A stretch of 64,000 bases of DNA, from assembly GCF_047495875.1 (NCBI RefSeq), contig NC_092486.1, forward strand, positions 186,001 through 250,000. Direction: 5' to 3'. A program made the translations under genes and the position numbers. The DNA is from Pithys albifrons albifrons. Lineage: Eukaryota; Chordata; Aves; Passeriformes; Thamnophilidae. Below are positions 1 through 19,050 of this stretch, one piece after another. Numbering within the stretch: position 1 is the stretch's first letter; every line of letters starts with the position of its first letter. Below the pieces are notes generated by a model. That model ran no database searches and was not told the origin of the DNA. It worked only from the letters and a program-made list of their open reading frames with translations.

Positions 1-133
1 TCCACAGGCAAAACTCCACTGTGGACAAAGTGGAACTGTCAGACACTTCAACACACATGACTGGGAAGCAAAGTTCAGACTGCTGTAGGAAGAACACAGA
101 GAGAGGTGGGTACGTGGGAAGAACACACAGAGA

Positions 134-642
134 ATTCCAGAGTGGTTGGAGTTGGGAGGGACCTCTGGAGGTGATCCTGTCCAGTCCCCTTGCCAAGGCA
201 GGTTCACCCAGAGCAGGTTGCACAGGGTGATGTCCAGGCAGGCGTTGAATGTGTCCAGAGAAGGAGATTCCACAGCCTGTTGCAGGGCTCTGTCACCCTC
301 AAAGGAAAGTTTTCCATCATATTTCCTTCATATTTTAATCCTACTCAGGTGAAACATCCTGTGTTTCTGTTCATTCCCGTTGCTCCTTATCCTGCCACTG
401 GTCACCACTGAAGAGAGTCTGTCCCCATCCTCTTTACACTCACCCATAAGAGATTTGGAAGCCATTCTCTGTGTCCTGTCACTCCATCCCTTGCCCAAAG
501 TCCCTCTCCAGCTCTCTTGGAGCCCCTTTAGGCACTGGGAGGGGCTTGGAGGTCTCCCTGGAGCCTTTTACAGGCTGGACAATCCCAGCTCTCCCAGCCT
601 GTCTCCACAGCTGAGGAGCTCCAGCCCTCTTAATAATCTTAA
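134..642 (-). mobile_element. CR1 LINE fragment, antisense
   Basis: Read on the - strand this is the usual avian CR1 3' region, including the complement of TTGGGAGGGACCTCTGG and the segment beginning CTCTCCAGCTCTCTTGGAG. It lies in a TIA1 intron. Confidence 0.75.
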
Positions 643-790
643 GAGCAAACTCTCTCCTTGGAAGTGTGTCTTAAACTTGTGCTTTCACCACAGCGTTGCC
701 CGTGGGAAGCTCTGTAGGGTTGGAATTAAGGACTGGAGGTGTCTTGACCTTGATTGGGAGTTGCAGGATCTAATCATCTTCCATTTGCAG

Positions 791-8504
<7,714 letters not shown>

Positions 8505-9350
8505 GCACAGGGACCCCCCGCCACCCCCAGAGCCACAGCCCCAGGGGTTGGAATCATGGAAAAATCACCCCCATCCCTGAAATTTAACAAACCCCCCCCC
8601 CAAACCCAGATGATGCTGGATCACCACCTTCTGCCTTGGTTGTTTTTCCTCCTTTGGATGTGTTTCTTAAATCCATGTTTTTTAGAAACACAAATGCAGG
8701 GACTTCACTGCCTTAGCTGAGAATTGGGGCAGGAATTGCACAAGTCATCCTTGTTTTTCTATTTTTGGGGGGGATTTTTCCCTCGAAGCTGATGGAAAAA
8801 TACACCATAAACAGCTGTAACCCCCCCCCCAAATAAGCCAAAAGTGTGTTAATCCTGGAGCTGCCACGTCTTCAGCCTCACACCCTCTGCTCTAAAAGAG
8901 CCTCTTGGAAAAACCCTCTGGCTTTTCTTCCACCAGGAGGGTATTTTTGAGGAGAAATTATTCGTTTACATCATTTTTGTGGATGTCAGTGTGTTTTTCA
9001 GGGTTGGTTTTGCCTCACGTTGGGGGGAAAAGGGATGTGCCAACGCCCAGCTCCCCATGTGAGCCAAGTTGCCCACCCTGGAACAGCAAAATTCCTGTTG
9101 CTAAAATGTGACAAATCCCTCCAGGGTTGTTATTTTGATTTTTTTTTACTGATTTCTACATTTTCCTGTAAAATATTTGAGCAAATTGAAGAATTTTGCA
9201 CAACCTTTGGCCACTTTTGTACGTTTCCTTATTTAAAGATAGGACACGGAGTCTTTTTGATGTGATTTTATGCCTCAAATCTTCCCTTTTTTCCCTTACT
9301 TTTTGTGGATATCAAATATCTCTTGGAATATAAAGTTTTTAATTAATTGT
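8505..9350 (+). other. TIA1: TIA1 3' UTR
   Basis: This is non-coding sequence after the TGA at 8502-8504. It contains C-runs, T-runs and an AT-rich end. No canonical AATAAA was found. Overlapping AATATA/TATAAA at about 9327-9334 is the best candidate poly(A) signal, so the 3' end is uncertain. Confidence 0.6.
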
Positions 9351-9639
9351 GTAAAATTCCCTTGATATCCCAGGTGTGTTTTACAAGGGAGTGAAGGTGA
9401 GAAGAGCTCCCAAACCTGATCTATCAGAGGCCAAAAACACCCTTTATTATCCTACCTCTTACCCAGCCTTTAAAAAAAAAACAACAAACCAACAAAAAAC
9501 CCACAAAAATTGAAAAAATAGGAAAAACGTTAAAAAACGTGAAAAATGAAAAAGAAACGAGGCTCGTGTGACGTGTTTTTGTTGCTGGGTGTCGCAGAGG
9601 GGGAGCGGAGGGGCGAGATCGGTGACGCTGCGCGGGGAC

Positions 9640-9850
9640 AGCCGGGAGTTGTTGTCGCGTGTGCGCCACTCCCGGGACTACATTTCCCGTCATGCCCGGG
9701 CTGCGCACGTGGGGCCGGCCAGCCAATAGGGGCGTGCGGGTGGCGGAAGTGCGGCCTCCCTCACGGCGCTCCCGGCAGCGGTAACGGCGCTCCGGGGCGG
9801 AGGTGACGTCACCGGGCGCGGGGGGTCCTGGGAGACCCCGAGAGCCGCAG
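9640..9850 (+). promoter_or_regulatory. C2orf42 CpG-island promoter and leader-exon donor
   Basis: This GC-rich, TATA-less stretch contains several recognisable sites. ACTACATTTCCCGTCATGC (9677-9695) resembles the ZNF143/SBS element. CACGTG lies at 9706-9711, CCAAT at 9723-9727, the ETS-like GCGGAAGTG at 9743-9751, and a palindromic CRE, TGACGTCA, at 9804-9811. GCCGCAG followed by GTGAGG places a 5' splice donor after 9850, so a non-coding leader exon probably ends there. The exact start site cannot be read. Confidence 0.65.
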
Positions 9851-10014
9851 GTGAGGGGAAAGAGACCCCTCGGGGCCGGTGGTGAGAGGAAAGACCCCCG
9901 GGCCTGGTGGTGAGGGTGGGCCCGGGACAAACGGGGGCGGCTGGAGGGGTTCGCGGACGTGGTTCGGGTGAGGGGGCCCAGCGTGGGGACCCCAGCGAGA
10001 CAGGAGGGTGACAA

Positions 10015-10205
10015 GTGGGGGTCGGGCTCTGCCCCCTGGGAACGAGAGACGGGACACGGGAAAGCGGCCTCAGGCTGTGTCAGGGAAGGGGCAGGTGGGA
10101 TATTGGGGAAATTCCTCCATGGAAAGGGTTGTTCAGCCCTGGCACAGGAGTGAGTGCCCATCCCTGGGGGATTGAACATCCCTGTGGATGTGGCCTTGGC
10201 AGCGC
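10015..10205 (+). mobile_element. CR1 LINE 3' fragment
   Basis: It has GTCGGGCTCTGCCCCCTGGG, GATATTGGGGAAATTCCTCC and CCCTGGCACAGGAGTGAGTG, typical of one CR1 subtype. It lies in the C2orf42 leader intron. Confidence 0.75.
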
Positions 10206-10489
10206 TGGGGGAACAGCTGAAGTTGGTCATCTTAAAGCTTCTTTCCCACCTAAACTTTTCCCTGATGCCTTCACAAGACACTGCAGCTCCAGCAGCGACA
10301 CAAACACCTCTGGCATCTCTGCCTGGTGCCCCCACAGACACAGAGCCTGGCTGGAAGTCACAGCTCCGTGTGACCCTGCCTGGTTGTGCCCAGAAGGGTC
10401 CCGGGGAGGGATTCAGGTGGTGCTGGGAACTCCAGGGCACGGTGTGAACGGGCTGGGGGGCATCTGGGGGATCTGAAGTTGCTGTCCTG

Positions 10490-11142
10490 GTGCTCAGAGG
10501 CCAAACTGGTGCAAGGCCAAACTGGTGGCCAAGAAGGCCAATGGGATCCTGTCCTGTATCAAAACTAGCGTGACCAGCAGGCCCAGGGCAGTGATCCTTC
10601 CCCTGTACTCTGCATTGGTGAGGCCACACCTTGAGTGTTGTGTTCAGTTCTGGGCCCCTCAGTTCAGAAAGGATATTGAGGGGCTGGAGCGGGGCCAGAG
10701 AAGAGCAGCGAGGCTGGAGAAGGGACTGGAGCACAAGTGCTGTGGGGAGAGGCTGAGGGAGCTGGGGGTGTTCAGCCTGGAGAGGAGGAGGCTCAGAGGT
10801 GACCTCAGCACTGTCTGGAACTGCCTGAAGGGAAGCTCTGGCCAGGTGGGGGTTGGTCTCTTCTCCCAGGCACTCAGCAATAGGACAAGGGGACATGGGC
10901 TTAAGCTCTGCCAGGGGAAATTTAAGTTGGAGATCAGAAAAAAATTTTTTACAGAGAGAGTAATCAGGCATTGGAATGGGCTGCCCAGAGAGGGGGTGGA
11001 TTCACCATCCCTGGAGATCTTTAAACACAGATTGGACGTGGCGCTTGGTGCCATGATCTAGTAAATGGACTAGAGTTGGACCAAGGGTTGGACTCGATGA
11101 TCTTGGAGGTCTTTTCCAACCCAAACGATTCTATGATTCTAT
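10490..11142 (+). mobile_element. CR1 LINE 3' part with open reverse-transcriptase C-terminus
   Basis: This is the longest LINE piece in the window. One frame (10525-11061) is open for 178 codons and matches the CR1 ORF2 C-terminal region ([54 protein letters not shown]). After the stop comes GACTCGATGATCTTGGAGGT, and the element ends with the CR1 octamer repeat ATTCTATGATTCTATGA. It is 5' truncated and lacks the endonuclease and catalytic RT domains, so it cannot move on its own. Confidence 0.9.
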
Positions 11143-11525
11143 GAAAACCCAACGTGGGGGGTCAGGAGGGAATCACCCTTTTTATGCCCTCATTTCTGTC
11201 CTGTTCTGCCCATGATTCCTCTTTTCAGGGCTGGCACATGGACTGTCAGGATGGCACAGGGACCCTCAGGGGGCCAGCGGCTCAGACAGGGAAAGACAGG
11301 GACTCTGAGGAACATTGGGATCATCAGGGACCAGGCAGTGTCCCTTGGAGTGGCACTGGGGCAGTCAGGATGGTGCGCCATGGCCCGTCCAGGTGACACG
11401 GGGACTGTCAGGGTGGCTCAGGGCCTGTTGGGGTGTCCCAGGGACTGTTGGGGCACCACTGGCACCAACCAACCAATCTCTTCCCCACCACTCTCTCCTT
11501 CCCTGTCCTCTCTCTGCCCTTTCAG

Positions 11526-14500
11526 CTCCCCGAGCATGGACCCGCCCCCGGCAAGGCCCAAAGGCCCGTCCTTCCTGTCGGACCTGGGCAAGGCCACGCT
11601 GCGCGGCATCCGCAGGTGCCCTCACTGTGGCACCTACAACGGCACGCGGGGGCTGAGCTGCAAGAACAAGACGTGCGGGACGGTGTTCCGGCCCGGCGCC
11701 CGCCGCCCGCCCGGCGCCGACGCCGTGCGCGTGCTCACCGGCTCCCCCGCCCAGGTGTACTCGGTGCGGCACCGCGGGCACGACTCGCGCTGCTTCGTGG
11801 AGCTGGGGCTGTCGGACACGGCCATCGAGACCCCCGGGGGCACCCTCATCACGCAGCTGAGCTCGGGGCGCTGCCACGCGCCCGCCTGCGGCTCGGCGGC
11901 AGCAGAGGGCGAGGACAAGCAGTGCCAGCACATGAAGCTGGCGCTGGGCTGCCAAGCCGAGGCCACGCCGCTGCCCCTCAAGAGCTCCGTGCTGGGCTCC
12001 GTGCAGGCGCCCCCGGAAGCCAAGCAGAGCCTGTGGGAGCTGGCAACGGAGCCCACGGGGCCGCTGGTGCAGAGGGTCACCAAGAGCGTGCTGGTGGTCA
12101 AGTGCAAAGCCAGCCAGAGGCACAGTCTGGGGTACCTGCACACCTGCTTTGCCCAGCACCGCTTCTCCTGCTCCTGCCGGGCTCCCAGGGGTGGGCACGG
12201 GAAGGAGGAGGAGGAGGAGGAGGAGGAAGAGGCCCCACCACCGCGCTGCATCCACTTCCTCGCCTGCATCTGCGCCTTCACCAGTGATGAAAGCCTGGCC
12301 CAAGAGTTCGCGGAATTCCTCACCTCCGATGCCGGGGGTGGGAAGAGGGGGCACACAGAGGGTTTAGGGGGGAATCGAGGGCCTGGTGCCACTGCAGTGT
12401 GGGTCCTGGTACCGGCCTGGCATCTCCCAGCAGCCCTTACACCTGCTCCTGATCAGCATTTTGTTACCTTTGGGTTGGATTTGTGTCCTGCCTGTGCCTC
12501 TGCCAGGAGTGTGATTCCCAGTGGGATGCAGCCAGCTCCTGGCTCCCAGAGTATGGGAGCAGAGTGGGGAGGTCCCTGTGCTCCCCTGGGAGCTGGGTGG
12601 GGGCAGATCCCACTGGAATTCGCTCTGATGTGCACTCAGGGTGAGCTGGGGGGGGGGTCCTTTTCCAGGGCTGGAACCTGTGAACCCCTTCTCACAGCAG
12701 CCCTGGGATTCATTCCCTGTGAACCCCTTCCCACAGCAGCCCTGGGATTCATTCCCTGTGAACCCCTTCCCACAGCAGCCCTGGGATTCATTCCCTGTGA
12801 ACCCCTTCCCACAGCAGCCCTGGGATTCATTCCCTGTGAACCCCTTCCCACAGCAGCCCTGGGATTCATTCCCTGTGAACCCCTTCCCACAGCAGCCCTG
12901 GGATTCATTCCCTATGAACACCCTCCCCTCTGGGACTCATTCCCTGTAAATCTGGGATTCATTCCCTGTGAAACCTTCCCACAGCAGCAGTATCTGGGAT
13001 TGACCCCCACCAAGGGCGTTCTGCACCCCAAAAGGTGCATGCAGATAATCCCACCCAGTCCTTGGACACCCAAAGGTGAAAACCCACCCTGAGGGCACAA
13101 TGGAAGCAGGATAAAATCCTCCCTTCCCTCAATGGCCCCTAAAGGAGTGTGTCTGGAGGGGCAGGGTGTTCCTCTGGGGACATTTGGGGTGTGCTGGGAG
13201 GTCCTGGGGGCACATGAGCCCCCTGTTTCCTGGTTGGGATGTTTTTAGGAACAGAATTTGTGTCCCCAGGTCTGAAGGGGACGGTGGTCCCGCAGCTGGT
13301 CCGTGGCCCTGGATCCACGGCACAGCCTCGAGGGGCAGCTGCTGCCAGGGCCAGGAAGAGGAAAAAGGATGTGGGGCCTGGTGAGTGTCCATGGGAAGGT
13401 CTGTGGGATGGGTGGGAGTTGAAAACCCCTCTGGAAAACAGCTCCAGGGGACTGGGATCCAGCTGTGAGATGGGTGGAAGCTGAAACCCCCTCAAAGAGC
13501 AGCTCCAAGGGACTGGGTTCCAGCTGTGTCAGTGCCAGTGCAGCCTTCAGAGCAGCTCTGACCTGCCCCAAAAGGGTCTTTCCATGTTCATAGTGGTGTT
13601 ATGACAGAGAAAGGCCCCAAGGAGGGAGGTGACAAGGGCATGCAGGGGTTCCATGGGCTGACTCCGGCACTGACAACCCCTCCCTCAGGGACACAGGTGA
13701 CCAGCACCCTGCTGGCTCCAGACCTGCCTCATCCTGGCCCCAGGAGGAGCAGCCCAAGAAAGCCACCAGTCGCCTCCTCCTCCCTGAAGAGACATAGTGA
13801 GTCTGGGGACATCCAGGGACCCCTTGGCGATGCCCACTCTGGGTTTATATGGATTTATATGGATATTGGGAAGGAATTCTTCCCTGTGAGGGTGTGGAGG
13901 AGCTGGGATGGAATTCCCAGAGTGGCTGTGGCTGTGCCATCCATGGAAGTGTCCAAGGCCAGCTTGGGTGGGGCTTGGAGCAACCTGGGCTAGTGGAAGG
14001 TGCCCCTGCCCGTGGCAGGGGGTGGCACTGGATGGGCTTTAAGGTGCCTTCCAACCCAAATCATTCCATCATTTATTTGAGTTTTTTTAGGATGTTTGGA
14101 GAGGAAGAGTTAGTCCAACATCCTTTGATTTTCCCTAGAACTCTGGACAAACCCTCTATCTATGCCGGCATGCCCTGAGCCAGGGCAGGAGCCTCTGCTT
14201 GGTGCTTTTCTCCCTCTTAGCTTTAGTTTTGGCCTGGAAAATGGAACAAATCCCTCATTTCCCCCTTTTTCCCTGAGAGAAAGCACAGCCATCCCACTCC
14301 ACAGCCAGGAAGGGCTGGTTTGGCTTCCGCAGATGCCCCCAGGGAGCTCTAAGGGAGTGAGAGTTGGAGGAGGTTGGTATTCCAGTGTCCCTTTCTTCCC
14401 TCCTGCAGGCTGTAACCAGGTGCTGGATGAATCCCAGGTGTCCCTCTCCTTCCAGGACTGGCTCGCCAGTGTCACAGAGCGCATCCATCAAACCATGCAC

Positions 14501-17500
14501 TACCAGTTTGAGGGTGAGGCTGAGGGGCACCCGGGGGGATTTGGGGCTCCAGCCCACACAGAGACTGCCCTGAGGGCCGTGTCTGGCTTGCAGGGAATTT
14601 ATTTTGCGCTGGGAAGTTTTACTGGCTTAGATTCAGGTCAGATCAAGGTGAGGAGGGCATTCTGCCCCTCTGCCCTGCTAGTGAGACCTCACCTGCAGAG
14701 CTGCCTCGAGCTCTGGGGAAAAACATGAGGACACGGAGCTGCTGGAGCAAATCCAGAGGAGGCCACAGAGGTGCTCCAAGGACTGGAGCCCCTCTGCCCT
14801 GGAGCCAGGCGGGGAGGGCTGGGGGTGTTCACCTGGAAAGTAGAAAGCTCTGAGGAGACCTGAGATTGTCCTGCCTGGAAAAGGCTCCAGGGAGACCTTT
14901 GAGCCCCTTCCAGTGCCTAAAAGGGCTCCAGGAGAGCTGGAGAGGGACTTGGGACAAGGGATGGAGGGACAGGACACTGGGAATGGCTTTCCACTCCCAG
15001 GGGACAGGGCTAGATGGGATGTTGGGAAGGAATTCTTCCCTGTGAGGGTGGTGATCCATCCTCCTCCTCACCCCCTCCATGTACCCCAGGGCTGAGGCTG
15101 CAGACAGGGGCAGGTGGTGTTAGAGCTGTATAAAAATCCTTATTAGAATTTCAGGGATGACATTTGCAAGTCTCTTGGCTGCAGGGAGAGCTATGCCTGG
15201 CCCAGCAGTCCTGCAAGAGCAGGTGGGCCCCAAAAACAGGGACAGTGCTGGGTCACAGGGGTGACATGGGGACTGGGTAGGCCAGCAGAGAGCCGGGGGT
15301 GGCACCTGGAGCACAGACAGCACAGGGAAGGGAAATCAGAGGCTCTCAGGGTGGGAGGGAGGAACCGAGATCAGATCCTGCTCCTCAGAAATGGGATGAA
15401 TTCCTTTCTGTGGTGGGAGGAGGGGAAGCCAACGGCCGCAGGCTCCCCTCAGCAGCACCCAGAGAGGGGACAAGGGACACAGGACACCCAGTGAAAAGAT
15501 ACTTTTCTGGAAACATGGTTAGACCCCACCACTGCTCGTCCAACCAGCCTCAGGGACACTCAGGACCAGAGCAGGATGAGGGTCGTTGATGTCCCAACTC
15601 CACAGCCCCTTCCCATGCCCTCATCCCTGTGCTCCCCCTCGGCCCCATCCAGGCCATCCGGAGCCCCTGGTGTTCCACATCCCCCAGGCCTTCTTCGATG
15701 CCCTCCAGCAGCGAATCTCCAGTGGCAGCAGCAAGAAGAGGCTCCCCAACTCCACCACAGGTGAGGGATCCCAGGGGAAGGGGAATAAGGTAGGAAATAC
15801 AGGGAAACCCCTCTGTGTACTGTGTTTGGAAGGAAAACCAGCAACACAGGAGCTCGGAAGGCCTGGGGACCTCCAGCACCAAATCTGTGCCCTCATTATC
15901 CCCAGGGACATGCAGGGACAGAGCTGGGCTAAGCCCAGAATTAGTTAAGACTCAGTAAAGCACCTGGTCTTAAAAGAGCCCATGGGGAAGGACAGGGCTG
16001 GATATCAAAGAGGCAGGGGAAGGGATAAAAAGGGGGGAAAGGGAAGAAAAGGGGGAAAGGGAAAAAAGAGGGGAATGGAAAAAAAAAGGAGAAGGGGGAA
16101 AGGGTAAAAAAGAGAGGAAAAAATGGGAGGAGGAGGGAAATAAAGGGGGAAATGGGGAAAAAGGGGGAAAGGTGAGGGAAGAGGGAAAAAGGGAAAATTG
16201 GAGGGGAAGGGAAGAAAAGGGGGAGGGGGACAAAGGGGGAAATGAAAAAAGGGGAAATGGAATAAAAGGGGGGAGAAGTGGAATAAAGGAGAGAAGGGGG
16301 AAAAAAGAGGAGGAAGGGGGGAATAAAGGGGGGAAGGGGAAAAATAGAGGGAGAAAAGGATTAAAAAAAGAGGTGGGGGTAAAGGGTAAAAAAGGGTGGG
16401 GAAGGAGAAAAGAGGGCCAAAAAAAGGAGAGGATAAAGTGCAGGGGAAAAAAGGAGGGGAAAAAAAAGATGAGAAGAAAGAGGAAAAGTGGAGAAGGCCC
16501 CCGCCCTGACACCCCCTCCCCACAGCCTTTGTGCGCAGGGACGCGCTGCCCCTGGGCACCTTCTCCAAGTACACCTGGCACATCACCAACGTCCTGCAGG
16601 TCAAGCAGATCTTCGACACGCCCGAGGTAAGGGAGGGGCAGCCCCCTGGCTCCCCAGAACCTGAGGGCCCTCCCTGACCCCCCCTCGCCGCAGCTGCCGC
16701 TGGAGATCACGCGCAGCTTCGTGCAGAACCGCGACGGCTCCTACGAGCCCTTCCGGCCCCCCCGCGTGGAGGTGGAGACGGTGGGAGAGGCCTTTGGGAC
16801 CCCCGAGAAACAGCCCCCCCTGCGGCCCCTGGAGCTCCAGACCTTCCTCAAAGTCGGTGAGTAAGGGGGGAGGGGGCAGGGTGGGACCTCAAAATCCACA
16901 GGATGAAATCCCATGTGGGGCAGAGTGGGAACCCCAAAACCTCAGGGAGAGCAGGATGGGACCCGGAAATCCCGGGGAGGGGGAGCAGGATGGGACCCGG
17001 AAATTGCAGGGATGGGGGGCAGGATGGGATTCCCAATACCCTGGAGGGGGCAGGATGGGATCCCAAAAAGCCCCACGAGGGGCAGACCCCCAACCCTGCA
17101 CTGGGGCAGAGCAGGGCCCTCCCCCAAGAGCTGGTTGAGGAGGGACATGGGACCCCTACAGGAGCTGGGTTGGGAGGCCTGGGACCCCCCATCCAAAAGG
17201 TTCTTGCCCCACATATGGCCAGGTCTGGAGTGAGACCCCTCCTCTCCATGAGCTGCAGGGTAGGGAGGGGCCATGACACCCTGTTGCCCCCATTCCTTCC
17301 CCAGCATCTTCAAGGATTATGTTGTCCCCTGCCAAAATCTGGGCCTGGGGAGGGGGGGGGGGTGTCACAGCAATAACCCCCCAAAATCTGGGACAGAGGG
17401 TGGGGGGACACAAACATCCCTGAGGGGTCAAGGGAGGGAGAAAGGGTGTCCAGAGCATGGGGGGCTTCAAGGGAAGGGAAAAGGGGGGTCCTGGGTGAGG

Positions 17501-18358
17501 GGGGATGACGCACAAACACCCCTGGGGGCTCTAAAGAGAGGAGGAAGAGGGGGCCAAAAAGGGGGGGCTTCAAGGGAGGGCGAAATGGGGGAGCCCAGAG
17601 GGTAGAGTGGGACACAGTCACCCCTGGGGGCTTCAGGGAAGGGGAAGGGTCCAGGAGGTGGGGGGACAAACAAGGACCCCCTGGGGGCTCTAAAGAGAGG
17701 GGCAAAAGGGGGAGCCCAGGGTGGGGCTTCAAGGAAGGGGGGGAAGAAAAATCTCAGAGGTGGGGGGGGCTTCAATGGAGGGGGAAAGAGGGAACTAGAG
17801 GGGGGCCCAGGAGATGGGGCACACACGTGAACACCCCTGAGGGATCCCAGGGAGGGAAGAGACCAGTGGAGGGCTTTAAGGGATGAGGACAGGGGGGGTC
17901 CAGAGGGTTCAGGAAGGCTCTGAAGAGAGGGGGGAGAAAGAATGTGGGGGCTTCAAGGGCACAGGGGGGGAAAGAGGAGGCCTAGAGGGTGGGGGACAAA
18001 CACAGACACCCCTGGGGGCTCTAAAGGGAGGTGGAAGAGGAGATCAGAGACCCCCCAGGAGCTTCAAAAGGGGAAACACGAGGGTCCGGAGGGTGGGGGC
18101 CTTCAATGGAGGGGCAGGGGGCCCTGCACCCACCCACCTGTGCCCCCAGGACACACGTCCCCCACGCAGAAGGAGCCCACCCCATTCACCATCGAGTGGA
18201 TCCCCAACATCCTGCCCCGCTCTCGCCTCGGGGAGCTGCGCCTCAAGTTCCAGTACGGCCACCACGGGGGGCCCCGGCCTGCAGCCCCCCCCCGGCCCCC
18301 ACCTCCCCCGGCCCCCCCGCTGGAACTGCCCCCCCTCGGTGCCATCGCCTTCCCCTAA
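11526..18358 (+). CDS. C2orf42: C2orf42 orthologue (uncharacterised zinc-ribbon protein), complete
   Basis: Eight coding exons: 11526-12337 (ATG at 11536), 13270-13380, 13689-13796, 14409-14513, 15653-15760, 16526-16626, 16694-16856 and 18150-18358 (TAA). Coding length is 1707 nt, 568 residues; human has about 574. Recognised by [41 protein letters not shown] [29 protein letters not shown] and [12 protein letters not shown]. Four cysteines (28, 31, 42, 47) could form a zinc ribbon. Cys212-x-Cys214 and Cys238-x-His240 resemble a SWIM-type CxC...CxH pair. A nine-Glu tract (224-232) and a proline-rich tail ending AIAFP differ from the mammalian protein. The ATG is the first in the exon after a clean acceptor. 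Function is not established in anything I recall; nucleic-acid binding is only an inference from the zinc motifs. Confidence 0.95.
12677..12960. repeat. 39-bp minisatellite in C2orf42 intron
   Basis: About six near-perfect units plus a partial one follow the first coding exon. Each unit contains CCCCTTCCCACAGCAG and CCCTGGGATTCATTCCCTGT. The unit is 13 codons long, so every frame repeats in register (for example [13 protein letters not shown]). No evidence of translation. Confidence 0.9.
13855..14072 (+). mobile_element. CR1 LINE 3' end
   Basis: GGATATTGGGAAGGAATTCT, a variant of CCATCCCTGGAAGTGTCCAA and a GGCTTTAAGGTGCCTTCCAA tail. Sense orientation in C2orf42. Confidence 0.85.
14628..15055 (+). 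mobile_element. CR1 LINE fragment
   Basis: It contains AGTGAGACCTCACCTGCAGA, GGAGCAAATCCAGAGGAGGC and GCCCCTTCCAGTGCCTAAAA, the RT C-terminal and 3' region of a degraded CR1. It stops before the 3' tail. Confidence 0.75.
15056..15652 (+). other. Remainder of the C2orf42 intron: nothing recognised
   Basis: GC-rich sequence without a convincing gene, element or repeat. The open frames on both strands are chance products of low stop-codon density. Confidence 0.5.
16010..16495. repeat. Polypurine (GA-rich) tract in C2orf42 intron
   Basis: Almost 500 bp of the + strand is purine, built from GGGGAAA-, GGGAAAAA- and GGAGGGG-type words, ending about 30 bp before the acceptor of exon 16526-16626. 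Long homopurine-homopyrimidine DNA can form triplex (H-DNA). Confidence 0.9.
16885..18120. repeat. Degenerate G/A-rich tandem repeats in last C2orf42 intron
   Basis: Two zones. Around 16885-17065 a roughly 45-bp unit with CAGGATGGGACCCGGAAAT repeats about four times. From about 17400 to 18120 a longer unit of near 100 bp with CACCCCTGGGGGCTCTAAAG recurs in diverged copies. Confidence 0.65.
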
Positions 18359-18434
18359 GCCCCCCGAAACCTCCCCGGGGGGGGGCACGGCCTGGGACTG
18401 GCACCTGCACAGACACATTGAAGCCCCCCCCCCA

Positions 18435-18440
18435 AATAAA
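18435..18440 (+). terminator. C2orf42 poly(A) signal
   Basis: AATAAA lies 77 bp after the stop codon, giving a very short 3' UTR. Confidence 0.8.
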
Positions 18441-19050
18441 CCTCCCCTCAAAGGGTGCTCTGAGCCTCCACTGGGGGGGAGGGAACGGGGGGGGGTACCT
18501 GGGAAGACCCCCAGGATGGAGAGGAGGAAGGGGGGAACACAGGGGATAGAGAGATACCCAGGGAGCCCCTGGGATGGGGGGAGACCCCAAGATGGGTGAG
18601 GGGAAAAGGGGGGACACCTACAGATGGAAAGAGGGAAGGAGGGGGACACCCAGGGAGAAACACTGGAGAAGGCCAGGGGGACCCCCAGCCTGTGCTCCTG
18701 CCTCTGCCTCCCACCACAGCGGGATGCAGACCCTGCTGCGCTGGACCCCCTGGAATCCTGAGCAGCTGCTGTTCCCTCCAACTCATCCCGCTGGGAAGCA
18801 GAGCCCTTCCACCTCCTGCAGAATTTACTGTTCCAACAAACTCTTTTCCACATTTCTAGCGGTATTTTAGGAAACAGAAGTTCCTGGAAGGCGGGGTGGG
18901 GGGCCCGCCCCTCCCTCTTGGGGTGACCTGCCCCCACCCTGGCCCCTGGCACAGGTGACACAGTGACAGAGTCCGTGCCGTGGGCTGTTTGTCCCATCAG
19001 AGACGCCTCCGGTGGTCCCGCGGGGGTGGCTCCGGGTGTCCTGTGTCCCC

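Noticed and set aside
9424..10971. 515-codon - strand frame
   Set aside because: It crosses the C2orf42 promoter and the antisense of CR1 copies; no homology.
11212..13092. 626-codon + strand frame as a single gene
   Set aside because: Its middle is the true first coding exon of C2orf42. The parts before 11526 and after 12337 are intron, the latter including the 39-bp array.
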